Source: Nanobdellota archaeon
GTDB taxonomy: Archaea; Nanobdellota; Nanobdellia; Woesearchaeales; CG1-02-33-12
Length of the DNA: 41,220 nt
Direction of reading: 5' to 3'
NCBI GenBank assembly: GCA_018819345.1
Contig: JAHJQG010000036.1
Location: forward strand, 1 to 41,220
A program made the position numbers and the translations under genes. This document shows, one piece after another, positions 1-7,745 of this stretch. The stretch's first letter is position 1; the number at the start of each line of letters is the position of its first letter. Under the pieces are notes generated by a model. The model was not told the DNA's origin and did no database searches. It was given only the letters and a program-made list of their open reading frames with translations.

Positions 1-2
1 CT

Positions 3-482
3 GTAGTTAAAACAAAACCAGAAACTATTCCAGAAGGAACGGATTATGTAAAACATCCTAAAGAAGAAGGTTATATACCTGTTAAAGTTGTAAAAATATA
101 TATAGAAGTTCCAGAGGATGCAGAACTTTGGAAAGAACATAATTTAATTTTTACTGCAACTGGTAGTTGTTTTACAGAGCCAGGTGCAGTCGTGCCTGCA
201 ATAGCAACACAATTAAAATTAAAAGTTAAAACAATTTCTGAAGAATTTACTGAAGTTCCTTTAGAAAAAGCAGCTGAAAAGGAAGAAGAGAAAGAAGAAG
301 TTGAAGTTGTTAAAGAAGAAAAACTAACAGTGCCAATATCTCAAGTTGTAGAGAAAGAAGTAAAGGTTGGTGTATCTACTAGTACATTTGTTGGTGTAGT
401 TATTGTATTATTAATAATTATAGTAGGAATGTTTATATTTTTTGTTAGAGGAAAAAAGAAAAAAGAGGAAAAAATAAAATAA
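3..482 (+). CDS. C-terminal part of a tail-anchored surface protein (5' end outside window)
   Basis: The frame is open from the first bases of the window, so the gene starts to the left; about 159 codons are visible. The visible part has a beta-rich extracellular-looking segment, an acidic Glu/Lys-rich stalk (roughly codons 80-105), one hydrophobic helix (about codons 124-145) and a basic tail of Lys and Glu. This is the layout of an archaeal surface protein held by a C-terminal membrane helix. The next gene starts 40 bases downstream on the same strand and is also an exported beta-sandwich protein, so the two may act together at the cell surface. I do not recognise a named family. Confidence 0.7.
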   Translation, partial: VVKTKPETIPEGTDYVKHPKEEGYIPVKVVKIYIEVPEDAELWKEHNLIFTATGSCFTEPGAVVPAIATQLKLKVKTISEEFTEVPLEKAAEKEEEKEEVEVVKEEKLTVPISQVVEKEVKVGVSTSTFVGVVIVLLIIIVGMFIFFVRGKKKKEEKIK

Positions 483-522
483 AAACGATATATTTTTATA
501 TTTTCCTAAGTAAACCATATTC

Positions 523-1326
523 ATGAAAAAAATACTTTTATTTTTCCTTTTAATCATAACTTTTCCAGCATTAGTTAAAGCTCTAATAGAAGTTGAGCAT
601 AGTGTTACAGCAACTGTAACAATAAATGAAGTTGAAGGTAAATTAAAAGTTTTTCCTTCTTTTTTAGAAATAAATGCTCCTCCTTTATCCTTAGTTAAGA
701 AAAATTTAACTTTTTGGCAAGAAAATGGTAATATTGATCTTAATGTTTCTCTTTATTTAGAAGAAAGTGAAATAAATGATTGGCTTTCTTTCTCTGCTGT
801 TGATTTTACAGTAAAACCAAATGAAACAAAAGATATTATTACTTATATTAATATCCCAAATATTACAATAGGAACCTATTCTGGAAATATTCATGCTATA
901 ACTAATAGTCAAGATTTAATCATTCCTGTAAACATAACTATAACTGATAAATACAAGATAGATATAAATATAGACGCTCTTGAAAGAAAAATCAAAGCTG
1001 GAGACTATATTTCTGTTTTTACAGAACTGACAAAAACAAAGACAAGAAATAAAGATCCTGAGGTTGAAGGGAAAATAACTGTTGACCTTGTTTATAATGT
1101 CCTGAAAGGAAAGGACTTAATCACAACTTTATCAACAACAATGGATGTTGTTGATTATAGTGAAAAAAACATTTCTATTCCTATTCCAATAGATGCAACT
1201 AGAGGTGGCTATATTGTAGAAGTAATAGCAACCCATTTGGATAAAACTGCTAAAGACAGAGATAATTTTTTTGTTACAACAAATTTGCTTACAAGATTTT
1301 TTAATCTTTTTAGATGGTTTGGATGA
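523..1326 (+). CDS. Exported beta-sandwich surface protein
   Basis: A signal peptide is clear: MKK, then a hydrophobic stretch ending near ALVKA at about residue 20. The mature part is rich in alternating hydrophobic residues, Asn-x-Thr/Ser sites and short strands, as in Ig-like or NEAT-like extracellular domains, probably two of them (about 25-140 and 145-250). The C-terminus (residues about 255-267) is aromatic and ends RWFG. The stop overlaps the start of the lipoprotein gene behind it in an ATGA arrangement, so the genes from here to the protease at 1742 look co-translated. No catalytic motif is visible. Confidence 0.7.
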   Translation: MKKILLFFLLIITFPALVKALIEVEHSVTATVTINEVEGKLKVFPSFLEINAPPLSLVKKNLTFWQENGNIDLNVSLYLEESEINDWLSFSAVDFTVKPNETKDIITYINIPNITIGTYSGNIHAITNSQDLIIPVNITITDKYKIDINIDALERKIKAGDYISVFTELTKTKTRNKDPEVEGKITVDLVYNVLKGKDLITTLSTTMDVVDYSEKNISIPIPIDATRGGYIVEVIATHLDKTAKDRDNFFVTTNLLTRFFNLFRWFG

Positions 1327-1745
1327 TGGGGCGGAAATTGAACAAAATATTTTTGATTTTAATAATTGGAATAATTTTTGTTAGTGGATGTACTCAAATT
1401 AAAAAAATGGATTTTGAAACAATATCAAAAGGACATTATTCTGATCATAAAGAGCCAGCTAATTATATTATTAATAGTAATGAAGAATTAGAAAGTCTTG
1501 GAATAAAAATACCAGAAATTGATTTTTCACAATTTAGTGTTATTGCAGTCTTTATGGGCGAATTTAATACAGGGGGATATTCTATAGAAATAATAGAGAT
1601 AATAGAAAAAGAAAATGAAATAATTATTAAAGTTAATAAAACATATCCAAAACCAGGTAGTTTACTAACTCAAGCATTTTCTCAACCCCATCATATTATA
1701 AAAATTAAAAGAACAGATAAACCAATTATCTTTGAAGAAAAATGA
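1323..1745 (+). CDS. Lipoprotein with PrcB C-terminal-like domain
   Basis: I place the start at the ATG overlapping the previous stop (an in-frame ATG at 1314 is also possible). The N-terminus has a lipoprotein signal, a hydrophobic stretch ending in FVSGC, so the mature protein is probably lipid-anchored outside the cell. The body matches what I know of the PrcB C-terminal domain: a strand ending in VIAVFMG, then NTGGYSIEI, an alternating strand pair, Pro-rich KTYPKPGS and a final QPHHIIKI strand. In Treponema denticola, PrcB is an accessory lipoprotein of the subtilisin-like dentilisin complex. The next gene here encodes a subtilisin-like protease whose ATG overlaps this stop codon, so a chaperone or stabiliser role for that protease is a reasonable inference. 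Confidence 0.7.
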   Translation: MMGRKLNKIFLILIIGIIFVSGCTQIKKMDFETISKGHYSDHKEPANYIINSNEELESLGIKIPEIDFSQFSVIAVFMGEFNTGGYSIEIIEIIEKENEIIIKVNKTYPKPGSLLTQAFSQPHHIIKIKRTDKPIIFEEK

Positions 1746-4015
1746 AAAAATTGTTTATTTTTGTGATTATGGTAATTTTTGTTTTGTCTATTGTTTATTC
1801 TAGTGGAAATAATCTAACAAATACAACAGAGTTTAATTTAACTAGAAACAGTAGTTTAACTAACGAAACTTCACTAAATATTACCAATATAACAGAGTTT
1901 AATTTAACTGAAAATATATTTAATGAAACTGAAAATATTATTACTTCAGAAACAAAAGAAAAAATTTCTAAAATAGATGTTGTTGGAGTTGATAAGCCTT
2001 TTAGTTCAATAAAATTTGATGTATCAGAAATTGGTGCAAAAATTGAATCTAGAATTTATGAAGAGTTAGAGAAAAAAAATAAAACAAGGGTTATTGTAAT
2101 TTTAAAAGAAGACTGGACTTTTGAAGAAAAATTAGATAAAAAAGAGAGATTTAAATTAATAAAAGAAAAAATTAAAGAAAAACAAAATAAAGTTTTGTCT
2201 AATTTAATGGAAGATTTTGAATTAAAAAATAGATATAAAACAATAAATGCTTTTTCTGGTATAGTAACAAAAGTTGGATTAAATAAATTAGAGCATAGTC
2301 CTTTTGTTGAAAGGGTTTATTTAGACAGAAAAGCTTATACTTCTCTTTCAGAAAGTGTTCCTTTAATTGAAGCAGATGATGTTTGGAATTTGGGTTATAC
2401 TGGAACAGGAACTGTTTGTATTACTGATACTGGTGTTGATTATACTCATGCTGATTTAGGAAATCCAAGTTGTAGTATAAGTCAAACTATAAATGGAAAT
2501 ATTGAATCTTATTTACTTGAATCGCCACATCCTTATTCAAACAACTACGATAACACATGGCAGATAACAAAGCCTGGTTATACAAGCATAGCAGTGCATT
2601 TCAGTAAGATCGAGGTTGAAGCTAACTATGATTTTGTATATTTGTATAATGCTCAAGGAAATTTTGTGCAAGTCTTCACCGGGAATTATTATGACATATG
2701 GAGTGTGTCTATTCCAGGCGATACGATCTACGTTCGACTAGTAACAGATTCTAGCGTTACTTCCTGGGGCTTTGCTATAAATCAAGTGTTGAACGGGACT
2801 GTGGATTCTACATGGAGCAATTGTGGTCAAGTCATCGGAGGATATGATTTTGTCAATAATGATAATGATCCCATGGATGATAATGGACATGGAACTCACG
2901 TCTCAGGGATAGTTGCTTCCCAAAACCCAACTTACAAAGGGGTTGCACCTGGAGCAAACATAGTTGCAAATAAAGTCTTGGATAGCAGTGGTAGTGGTTG
3001 GTTTTCTAATGTTGCTGCTGGTGTTGATTGGTGTATTGATAATAAAGACAAATATAATATACATACAATAAGCATGAGCTTAGGAGATGGTGGAGAGTAC
3101 AATAATCCCTCTACGCAATGCGACCCTTATGCTGTTGCAATTGCAATAAATACAGCTTTTGATCAAGGAATTTTTGTTTCTGTGGCTTCTGGAAATGAAG
3201 CTCATTTAAATGGTATTAGTTATCCTGCCTGTGCTTCTAATGCAACTTCTGTTGGTGCTGTTTATGACGCAAATGTTGGTTCACAAAACTGGCAGCCAAC
3301 TTGTAGAGACGGGACAACTTATGCAGACAAGATTGTTTGTTTTACTAATAGAGATGAAATTCTTGACTTACTTGCTCCTGGTTGTAAAATAACATCATTA
3401 AGTCTTGGAGGAGGAACTGCTACTTATTGTGGAACTTCAATGTCAGCTCCAATGGTCGCAGGAGTTGCTTCTCTAATGTTAAATGCTAATAATACTCTAA
3501 CACCTTCTCAAATAAGAAATGTTTTAAAAAATACAGGTAAAGGTATTTATGATAGTAAAACTGGTTTAACTTTTCCGAGGATAAATGCATCTGCTGCTGT
3601 AAACTCTGTAGCTCCTCCTGTAGAATTCATCTCTATAACTCTTTATGGCTATCCAATTGACTTTGGAAGTTTAGATCAAAATACTTTTGATTCACCTGCA
3701 TTAGGAAATGTAAATAATTCTTATATTATCAGAGTTGATAATACAACAACTGTTAATGTTGATACTTATATAAAAGGTGATGATTATACAACTAATAGTT
3801 ATATTTTAGGTATTGGAAATATGAGCTGGAATACACTAAATAATGTTGCAACTTCTGTAAATATGACTAATAATTATCAAGATAAAGTTGCAGAAAATGT
3901 TGCTCCTGAAACAGATATAAATATGTATTATTGGATGGACATTCCTTTACAAAGAGCAGGAGATTATACATCAGCAATTTACATAAAAGCTGTAGAAATA
4001 GGAAACCTACCTTAA
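1742..4015 (+). CDS. Secreted subtilisin-like serine protease (S8 family)
   Basis: A 757-residue subtilase. It has a signal peptide (about 1-20), an Asn/Thr-rich spacer, an inhibitor-I9-like propeptide (about 95-205) and the catalytic domain. The triad is visible: Asp229 in DTGVDYTHADL, His383 in GHGTHVSG and Ser566 in GTSMSAPMVAG, with the oxyanion Asn near 485 in SGNE. About 120 residues between the Asp and His motifs form an inserted beta-rich domain resembling CUB or pre-peptidase C-terminal domains. A C-terminal beta domain follows from about 620. The gene is coupled to the PrcB-like lipoprotein upstream. The ending may be frameshifted: another frame stays open for 24 more codons of protein-like sequence. 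Confidence 0.93.
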   Translation: MKKLFIFVIMVIFVLSIVYSSGNNLTNTTEFNLTRNSSLTNETSLNITNITEFNLTENIFNETENIITSETKEKISKIDVVGVDKPFSSIKFDVSEIGAKIESRIYEELEKKNKTRVIVILKEDWTFEEKLDKKERFKLIKEKIKEKQNKVLSNLMEDFELKNRYKTINAFSGIVTKVGLNKLEHSPFVERVYLDRKAYTSLSESVPLIEADDVWNLGYTGTGTVCITDTGVDYTHADLGNPSCSISQTINGNIESYLLESPHPYSNNYDNTWQITKPGYTSIAVHFSKIEVEANYDFVYLYNAQGNFVQVFTGNYYDIWSVSIPGDTIYVRLVTDSSVTSWGFAINQVLNGTVDSTWSNCGQVIGGYDFVNNDNDPMDDNGHGTHVSGIVASQNPTYKGVAPGANIVANKVLDSSGSGWFSNVAAGVDWCIDNKDKYNIHTISMSLGDGGEYNNPSTQCDPYAVAIAINTAFDQGIFVSVASGNEAHLNGISYPACASNATSVGAVYDANVGSQNWQPTCRDGTTYADKIVCFTNRDEILDLLAPGCKITSLSLGGGTATYCGTSMSAPMVAGVASLMLNANNTLTPSQIRNVLKNTGKGIYDSKTGLTFPRINASAAVNSVAPPVEFISITLYGYPIDFGSLDQNTFDSPALGNVNNSYIIRVDNTTTVNVDTYIKGDDYTTNSYILGIGNMSWNTLNNVATSVNMTNNYQDKVAENVAPETDINMYYWMDIPLQRAGDYTSAIYIKAVEIGNLP

Positions 4016-4083
4016 CATATTGGGCTTATAAGGTTTGTAGCAATAGTTCAGCAACTGGATTTGGATTACCAATAGCACCATAA
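4009..4083 (+). other. Possible frameshifted C-terminal tail of the subtilase
   Basis: In the -1 frame relative to the protease, 24 codons stay open past its stop and read TLTYWAYKVC then SNSSATGFGLPIAP before a TAA. The composition (Tyr, Trp, Ser, Asn, Thr, one Cys) resembles the preceding beta domain. This could be a natural frameshift, a sequencing or assembly error, or chance. Confidence 0.3.
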
Positions 4084-4102
4084 TTTTTTCTTTTTCTTTG
4101 CT

Positions 4103-4501
4103 TTATTTATTTGGTATATTAACCTTTCCATTGATTATTTTTTCTTTTATGAGCTTCACATCTGAATCAATAGAATCAATTTTTATCCCCACTTTTCCAA
4201 GTTCTTTATCCATACCATAAACTTTGTCTTTTAACGGATGTAAATAAAATTTCCAAGCACCAAAACCTGAAATAAGTAATGAACCTAGCCATTGAACTTG
4301 AACTGGGATTTCAACGCCCAAAAAAGGCAAGGGGTCATTAGTTAATATTGCTATAAAAACAAAGGACACTAGTATTATAAAGAAAAGAAGCCCATTTTCA
4401 CTCAAGAAATTTTTTAAGCGGCTAATCTTAAAGAAAATTGATATTAAGTAAAGTGCCACAAAGAGGGCAAGTAATAACCAATATAATTTAAGGTATATCA
4501 T
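4103..4501 (-). CDS. Small membrane protein, three helices, unknown function
   Basis: A 132-residue protein with hydrophobic helices at about 4-24, 39-56 and 68-83, then a hydrophilic tail (about 88-132) rich in Lys, Asp and Ile that could form a short coiled coil. It is convergent with the protease gene, with no sign of an operon partner on its left. On its right two even smaller minus-strand genes follow the same orientation. I recognise no family; a scaffold or pore-like role would be a guess. Confidence 0.6.
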   Translation of the reverse strand: MIYLKLYWLLLALFVALYLISIFFKISRLKNFLSENGLLFFIILVSFVFIAILTNDPLPFLGVEIPVQVQWLGSLLISGFGAWKFYLHPLKDKVYGMDKELGKVGIKIDSIDSDVKLIKEKIINGKVNIPNK

Positions 4502-4592
4502 TATTTCACCAACAACTCTCTAAACTATACATATTTTATATTTATATTATTTAAAACTTTCTTATTTTTATCTGCAATTTTTCCGAGATAAA

Positions 4593-4733
4593 TTAAATGT
4601 GGTCCTCCTCATCATCTTCATAGAAGTCCTGTTTTAGCTCTTCAAGTTCGCCCTGGAGTTCCTCTACCTGGCCTTCCAGGTCATCAATCTTTTTTTCAAG
4701 CTTTTGTATTATCTCTTTTGTCTCTTCATCCAT
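4593..4733 (-). CDS. 46-residue acidic coiled-coil micro-protein
   Basis: A short open frame starting MDEETKEIIQKLEKK. It is almost entirely charged heptad-like sequence (Leu/Ile/Val at regular spacing between Glu, Lys and Asp) and ends in an Asp/Glu run. The frame uses C and G in third positions unlike the surrounding AT-rich spacer, which supports real coding. It lies 15 bases after the stop of the 56-residue membrane protein upstream on the same strand, so the two are probably one transcript. Function unknown; a single coiled coil of this kind would be expected to oligomerise. Confidence 0.6.
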   Translation of the reverse strand: MDEETKEIIQKLEKKIDDLEGQVEELQGELEELKQDFYEDDEEDHI

Positions 4734-4748
4734 TTTTTTACTTCTTTT

Positions 4749-4919
4749 TTATTCACTAAATGCAACAGCTAATAATACAAGCCCAATTATCACCAAAACA
4801 GAGGCAATTGCTCCAAAAAAGTATTTTTCTGTAAGAAAAGATGGAATAGCCCAGATAACACCAATAACAGTGAATATAACCCCTAAAAGAGTTGTTAAAT
4901 TTTTCTTTTTCTGGTCCAT
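4749..4919 (-). CDS. 56-residue two-helix membrane protein
   Basis: The frame starts MDQKKKNLTTLLGVIFTVIG and contains two membrane helices separated by a short loop (SFLTEKYFFG), ending AVAFSE. A longer overlapping frame exists here on the same strand, but its product is a cysteine/tryptophan jumble without logic, while this frame gives a clean small membrane protein with a positively charged N-terminus. It is followed by the acidic coiled-coil micro-protein. Function unknown. Confidence 0.65.
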   Translation of the reverse strand: MDQKKKNLTTLLGVIFTVIGVIWAIPSFLTEKYFFGAIASVLVIIGLVLLAVAFSE

Positions 4920-4999
4920 TTTTAGTTTTTATATTGCTTTTTATCAAAAATTGTCAGAATACTGTAAACTTCAGTTTGCAGATTAATGACAATTTCCTC

Positions 5000-5029
5000 A
5001 AATACTATGGAATGATATCCATAGTATTT
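5000..5029. repeat. Perfect 12-bp inverted repeat with 6-bp spacer
   Basis: The arms AAATACTATGGA and TCCATAGTATTT are exact reverse complements around the spacer ATGATA, 30 bases in all. It lies between the 3' end of radA and the start of the 56-residue membrane protein gene. The arm-spacer-arm geometry is close to that of Xer recombination (dif) sites, which have 11-bp arms and a spacer of about 6. It could instead be an operator or an RNA hairpin behind radA. Confidence 0.6.
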
Positions 5030-5060
5030 ATTTAAATGTTTTTAAAATTAAAATAAAAAA

Positions 5061-6074
5061 TTAAGAAAAGTCCTTGATGCCTTCTTCTATGATGTAAAAG
5101 CCTGCTTCGCCCTCTGGCAGGTTTGGTGAGTCAACAAGCTTTGCAACCCTGCTGCCTTTCTTGCCCTTTCTTAAATAAATCCTGAAAGTGCTTGCATGAG
5201 CAACTATATGTCCGCCAATTGCCTGTGTAGGATCTCCAAAGAACATGTCTGGCCTTGCCATTACCTGGTTTGTAACATAAACACATACATTGTGCATATC
5301 TGCCAGCCTTAACAAGACGTGCATATGCTTATTGAGTTTTTGCTGCCTCTCTGCCAAAGTGCCCCTTCCAATAAATTCTGCCCTGAAGTGAGCTGTTAAT
5401 GAGTCAATAACAATCACCTTGACATTAAATTTTTGTTTTGTTATAAGATCCTCTATTTTCTCTGCAAGAAGCATCTGGTGGTCTGAATTATATGCGCGAG
5501 CAACTTTTATGTTTTTGAGCACTTTCATAGGATCCAGGCCTGCACCTTTTGCAAGCTGCTGGATTCTCTCTGGCCTGAATGTATTTTCTGTATCAATATA
5601 AACTGTTACTGCCCCTGGGTATTGTTTCTGGGAGTTAACTGCTAATATGTGGGCAAGCTGGGTTTTTCCAGAGCCAAACTCTCCAAAACATTCAACTATT
5701 GATGCTGTTTCAAAACCGCCTCCAAGCAGCTCATCAAATGATTTTGAGCCTGTTTTTATCTTCTCAACCTTTGCTCTTTTTTTCAATAAGTCTTCTCCTG
5801 ACTCAAAGCCCATATCAAGCTTGTTTCGGGCAAAATTTATCATCTTTCTTGCACTTGCCTCAGAAACACCTGCTGCATCAACCAACTCGCCAGGGCTTGC
5901 TACTGCAATTCCTAGTATATTGTTATAGCCTGCATCAACAAGTTTTTCAGCTGTTGCAGCTCCAACACCTGGAAGATCCTGAACAGTGAGTTCTTTTTTC
6001 TCTTCTTTTTTCATTTTTTTAACATCAGTTTTTGGTTCTTTTTCTTTTGATTGTTTTTCTTCTTCTAGTTTCAT
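5061..6074 (-). CDS. radA: DNA repair and recombination protein RadA
   Basis: The archaeal RecA/Rad51 recombinase, which forms ATP-dependent filaments on single-stranded DNA and drives strand exchange. A lysine/glutamate-rich N-terminus (1-29) precedes a helix-hairpin-helix domain ([17 protein letters not shown], 34-50). The ATPase core has Walker A GEFGSGKT at 131-138, Walker B VIVIDS with Asp224, and the conserved VTNQV and AIGGH motifs near the C-terminus. At 337 residues it is of normal family length and contains no intein. A TATA-like element at 6107-6116 and a GGGGTTG ribosome-binding site support the start. Confidence 0.97.
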   Translation of the reverse strand: MKLEEEKQSKEKEPKTDVKKMKKEEKKELTVQDLPGVGAATAEKLVDAGYNNILGIAVASPGELVDAAGVSEASARKMINFARNKLDMGFESGEDLLKKRAKVEKIKTGSKSFDELLGGGFETASIVECFGEFGSGKTQLAHILAVNSQKQYPGAVTVYIDTENTFRPERIQQLAKGAGLDPMKVLKNIKVARAYNSDHQMLLAEKIEDLITKQKFNVKVIVIDSLTAHFRAEFIGRGTLAERQQKLNKHMHVLLRLADMHNVCVYVTNQVMARPDMFFGDPTQAIGGHIVAHASTFRIYLRKGKKGSRVAKLVDSPNLPEGEAGFYIIEEGIKDFS

Positions 6075-6106
6075 AATATCAACCCCTTGTTTAAAGTAAT
6101 CCTACT

Positions 6107-6116
6107 TATTTAAATA
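6107..6116 (-). promoter_or_regulatory. TATA box of radA
   Basis: TATTTAAATA on the minus strand, about 38 bases before the radA ATG, leaving a short leader with a GGGGTTG ribosome-binding site. Confidence 0.45.
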
Positions 6117-6151
6117 GTTTATCAAATTTTTTCTGAAAATATTCCGGGAAA

Positions 6152-6469
6152 TTACTCAACATCCTCAACTTCTACTTCTTCTCCAGTATCTTCTTTAGTC
6201 TGCTCTTTTAGAACAATATGTTCATATGCCTTGTTCAGGACGAGAATTGCCTTTGGAAGGTCATTTATTCTTAAAGAATTCGTTGATTTCCACTCGCCGC
6301 TCTTGTCTGTGTATCTTCTTTGCAAGGATACTGTTCTGAACTCTACTGGGTTTCCATCCTTGCTTATTCCTTTGTTCTTCCAGATTGTGGCGCTTACTAC
6401 GCCTGTACTAAACTTCTTTTCAGGTATATTTTCCTGATTCATTTGCATCGCCTCCATTGCTTTTCGCAT
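6152..6469 (-). CDS. Small conserved protein next to radA, possible ssDNA-binding fold
   Basis: A protein of about 105 residues with a beta-rich core (SATIWKNKG through FRTVSLQRRYTDKSGEW), a KSTNSLRINDLPKAILVLNKAYEHI helix region and an acidic tail. I have seen similar small proteins in archaea and candidate bacteria without an assigned role; a PC4-like or OB-like nucleic-acid-binding fold would fit the strand pattern and the acidic tail, but this is inference. Several in-frame Met codons exist. A GGAGG motif lies 8 bases before the Met at residue 10 (6442), so the true start may be there. The gene is 77 bases upstream of radA in the same direction, suggesting a link with recombination. Confidence 0.7.
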   Translation of the reverse strand: MRKAMEAMQMNQENIPEKKFSTGVVSATIWKNKGISKDGNPVEFRTVSLQRRYTDKSGEWKSTNSLRINDLPKAILVLNKAYEHIVLKEQTKEDTGEEVEVEDVE

Positions 6470-6482
6470 CTTATTTCATAAT

Positions 6483-6508
6483 CCCCCTAGCCATTGGCTA
6501 ATCAGGGA
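6483..6508 (-). promoter_or_regulatory. Leader hairpin before the small radA-adjacent gene
   Basis: In the minus-strand direction TAGCC and GGCTA pair across a 3-base loop, extended by outer CCC/GGG pairs after a bulge. The 3' side of the stem runs into the G-rich sequence just ahead of the start codons, so folding could limit translation. A TATA-like TATTTAAATA lies further upstream near 6545. Confidence 0.35.
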
Positions 6509-6630
6509 ACCGAAGCAATATGTATTGTATAGTTAGGGTTATTTAAATAGCTTATCCAAAGATGTCCAGTGTCCATTGGTCAAATTAATAAATAAAAGTG
6601 ATGGGGTGTTTTGATTTTGAAATAGTAACA

Positions 6631-6640
6631 TTTATAAAGA
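6631..6640 (+). promoter_or_regulatory. TATA box for the gene at 6661
   Basis: TTTATAAAG is centred about 26 bases before the ATG, so transcription should begin at or next to the start codon (leaderless). Confidence 0.5.
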
Positions 6641-6660
6641 TAAAATATATTTATCATTAA

Positions 6661-7257
6661 ATGGAAGACACCTTAGTAGAAATAATAGAAAAATTAGAAG
6701 GATTAAAAGAATACTTAAACTTTGAGGGAAAATTAAGCAAATATACAGAAAAAATTTTAAGAAAATTTTACCAAGAAGACCCATTAGCATATAAGGTTGC
6801 AGCAAGTAAGGAATCATACGTTAAATTAATTAAACCAATTGAGGAAAAATATAATAGTTTTTGGAAAAGGATTAGGGTTCCAAGAACTGATAAAACTTTT
6901 GATAATGAAGTTAGAAGAGTTATTGAATCAATGAATAATGTTGGAGTAGAATATATTAATCCAGAAAATTTTACAACAGATAGAAAAAGAAGACATAATA
7001 AAAATATTTTATTAATCTCAGCAGGGACTGGTTTGTTTTTTGCTGCCCTCCCTAAACTTATTGAATGGAGTTATACAGCTAATTATAATGGCCCAGGAAA
7101 TCTTAATATATTTGTTCCTATAACGGCAGCAGGAGTAATGTACTTGGGCAATAAACTTCTTGCATATCCTGATACTAACTTAGCGTATTTACAAAAATTT
7201 GCACAAAAGACTGACGAATTTTTAAGACAGCATTATCTTAAACTCTCTCCTACTTAG
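6661..7257 (+). CDS. Membrane protein with cytoplasmic helical N-terminus, unknown
   Basis: A 198-residue protein. The first 110 residues are charged and probably helical. Two hydrophobic segments follow at about 116-134 and 149-167, joined by a loop with Tyr, Asn and Gly, and the C-terminus is again polar. It stands alone on the plus strand with its own leaderless-type promoter, between minus-strand genes. No family recognised. Confidence 0.7.
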   Translation: MEDTLVEIIEKLEGLKEYLNFEGKLSKYTEKILRKFYQEDPLAYKVAASKESYVKLIKPIEEKYNSFWKRIRVPRTDKTFDNEVRRVIESMNNVGVEYINPENFTTDRKRRHNKNILLISAGTGLFFAALPKLIEWSYTANYNGPGNLNIFVPITAAGVMYLGNKLLAYPDTNLAYLQKFAQKTDEFLRQHYLKLSPT

Positions 7258-7283
7258 AACTATTATTTCTACTTTTTACATTC

Positions 7284-7745
7284 TTAATTAACCAATAAAA
7301 ATTGAATATAACATAATATTATAAGAATAAAAAAGAAAATATTTTCCCATAAAGATCCTGTTCTTATGAAGCCTTTAGTTCTCTTCTTGGAAAATGGATA
7401 AAAGAACATAACTCCCTCAGGTGTTAAGGAGTCAAGAACAAGGTGAGATAAATAACCAATAAAAAATGCAGCAGCTATTTCAATTTTTATAATGATAATA
7501 ACCATAGAGATTAATATTAACAGGAAAGGCGAGTGAAATATTCCCCTATGCCTAAAAAATAAGTTTATTAAAAAAGAAATTGGCTTAATCTTTCTTCCAA
7601 CCTTTGATTTATAGGAATCAATGTCTGGAAGTGAAGATGCTATCAGCATGATTATAACAAATATAGTCTTATTTTGGATATTAAAAGAATTAATAATAAG
7701 CAAGCAAATAAAAAAACTAAATATTAGGTGTGTCCTGAACATCAT
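7284..7745 (-). CDS. YdjM/DUF457-like membrane-bound metal-dependent hydrolase
   Basis: A 153-residue integral membrane protein with the hallmarks of the LexA-binding, inner membrane-associated hydrolase family (YdjM, PF04307-type): an N-terminal THLIFSF, SSLPDIDS, HRGIFHSP and GYLSHLVLDSLTPEGV. The conserved His and Asp residues in these motifs would bind metal. The family's substrate is not established. The gene start overlaps the end of the RPA gene by 29 bases, so it is the second gene of that operon. Assignment rests on motifs read by eye. Confidence 0.8.
   Translation of the reverse strand: MMFRTHLIFSFFICLLIINSFNIQNKTIFVIIMLIASSLPDIDSYKSKVGRKIKPISFLINLFFRHRGIFHSPFLLILISMVIIIIKIEIAAAFFIGYLSHLVLDSLTPEGVMFFYPFSKKRTKGFIRTGSLWENIFFFILIILCYIQFLLVN

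Noticed and set aside
4756-4947. A 63-codon minus-strand frame over the 56-residue membrane protein
   Set aside because: Its product is an implausible mix of Cys, Trp and Tyr, while the shifted frame gives a clean two-helix membrane protein with a better start.
5061-6074. Possible intein or truncation in RadA
   Set aside because: The protein is 337 residues, of normal length, and all core motifs are contiguous.
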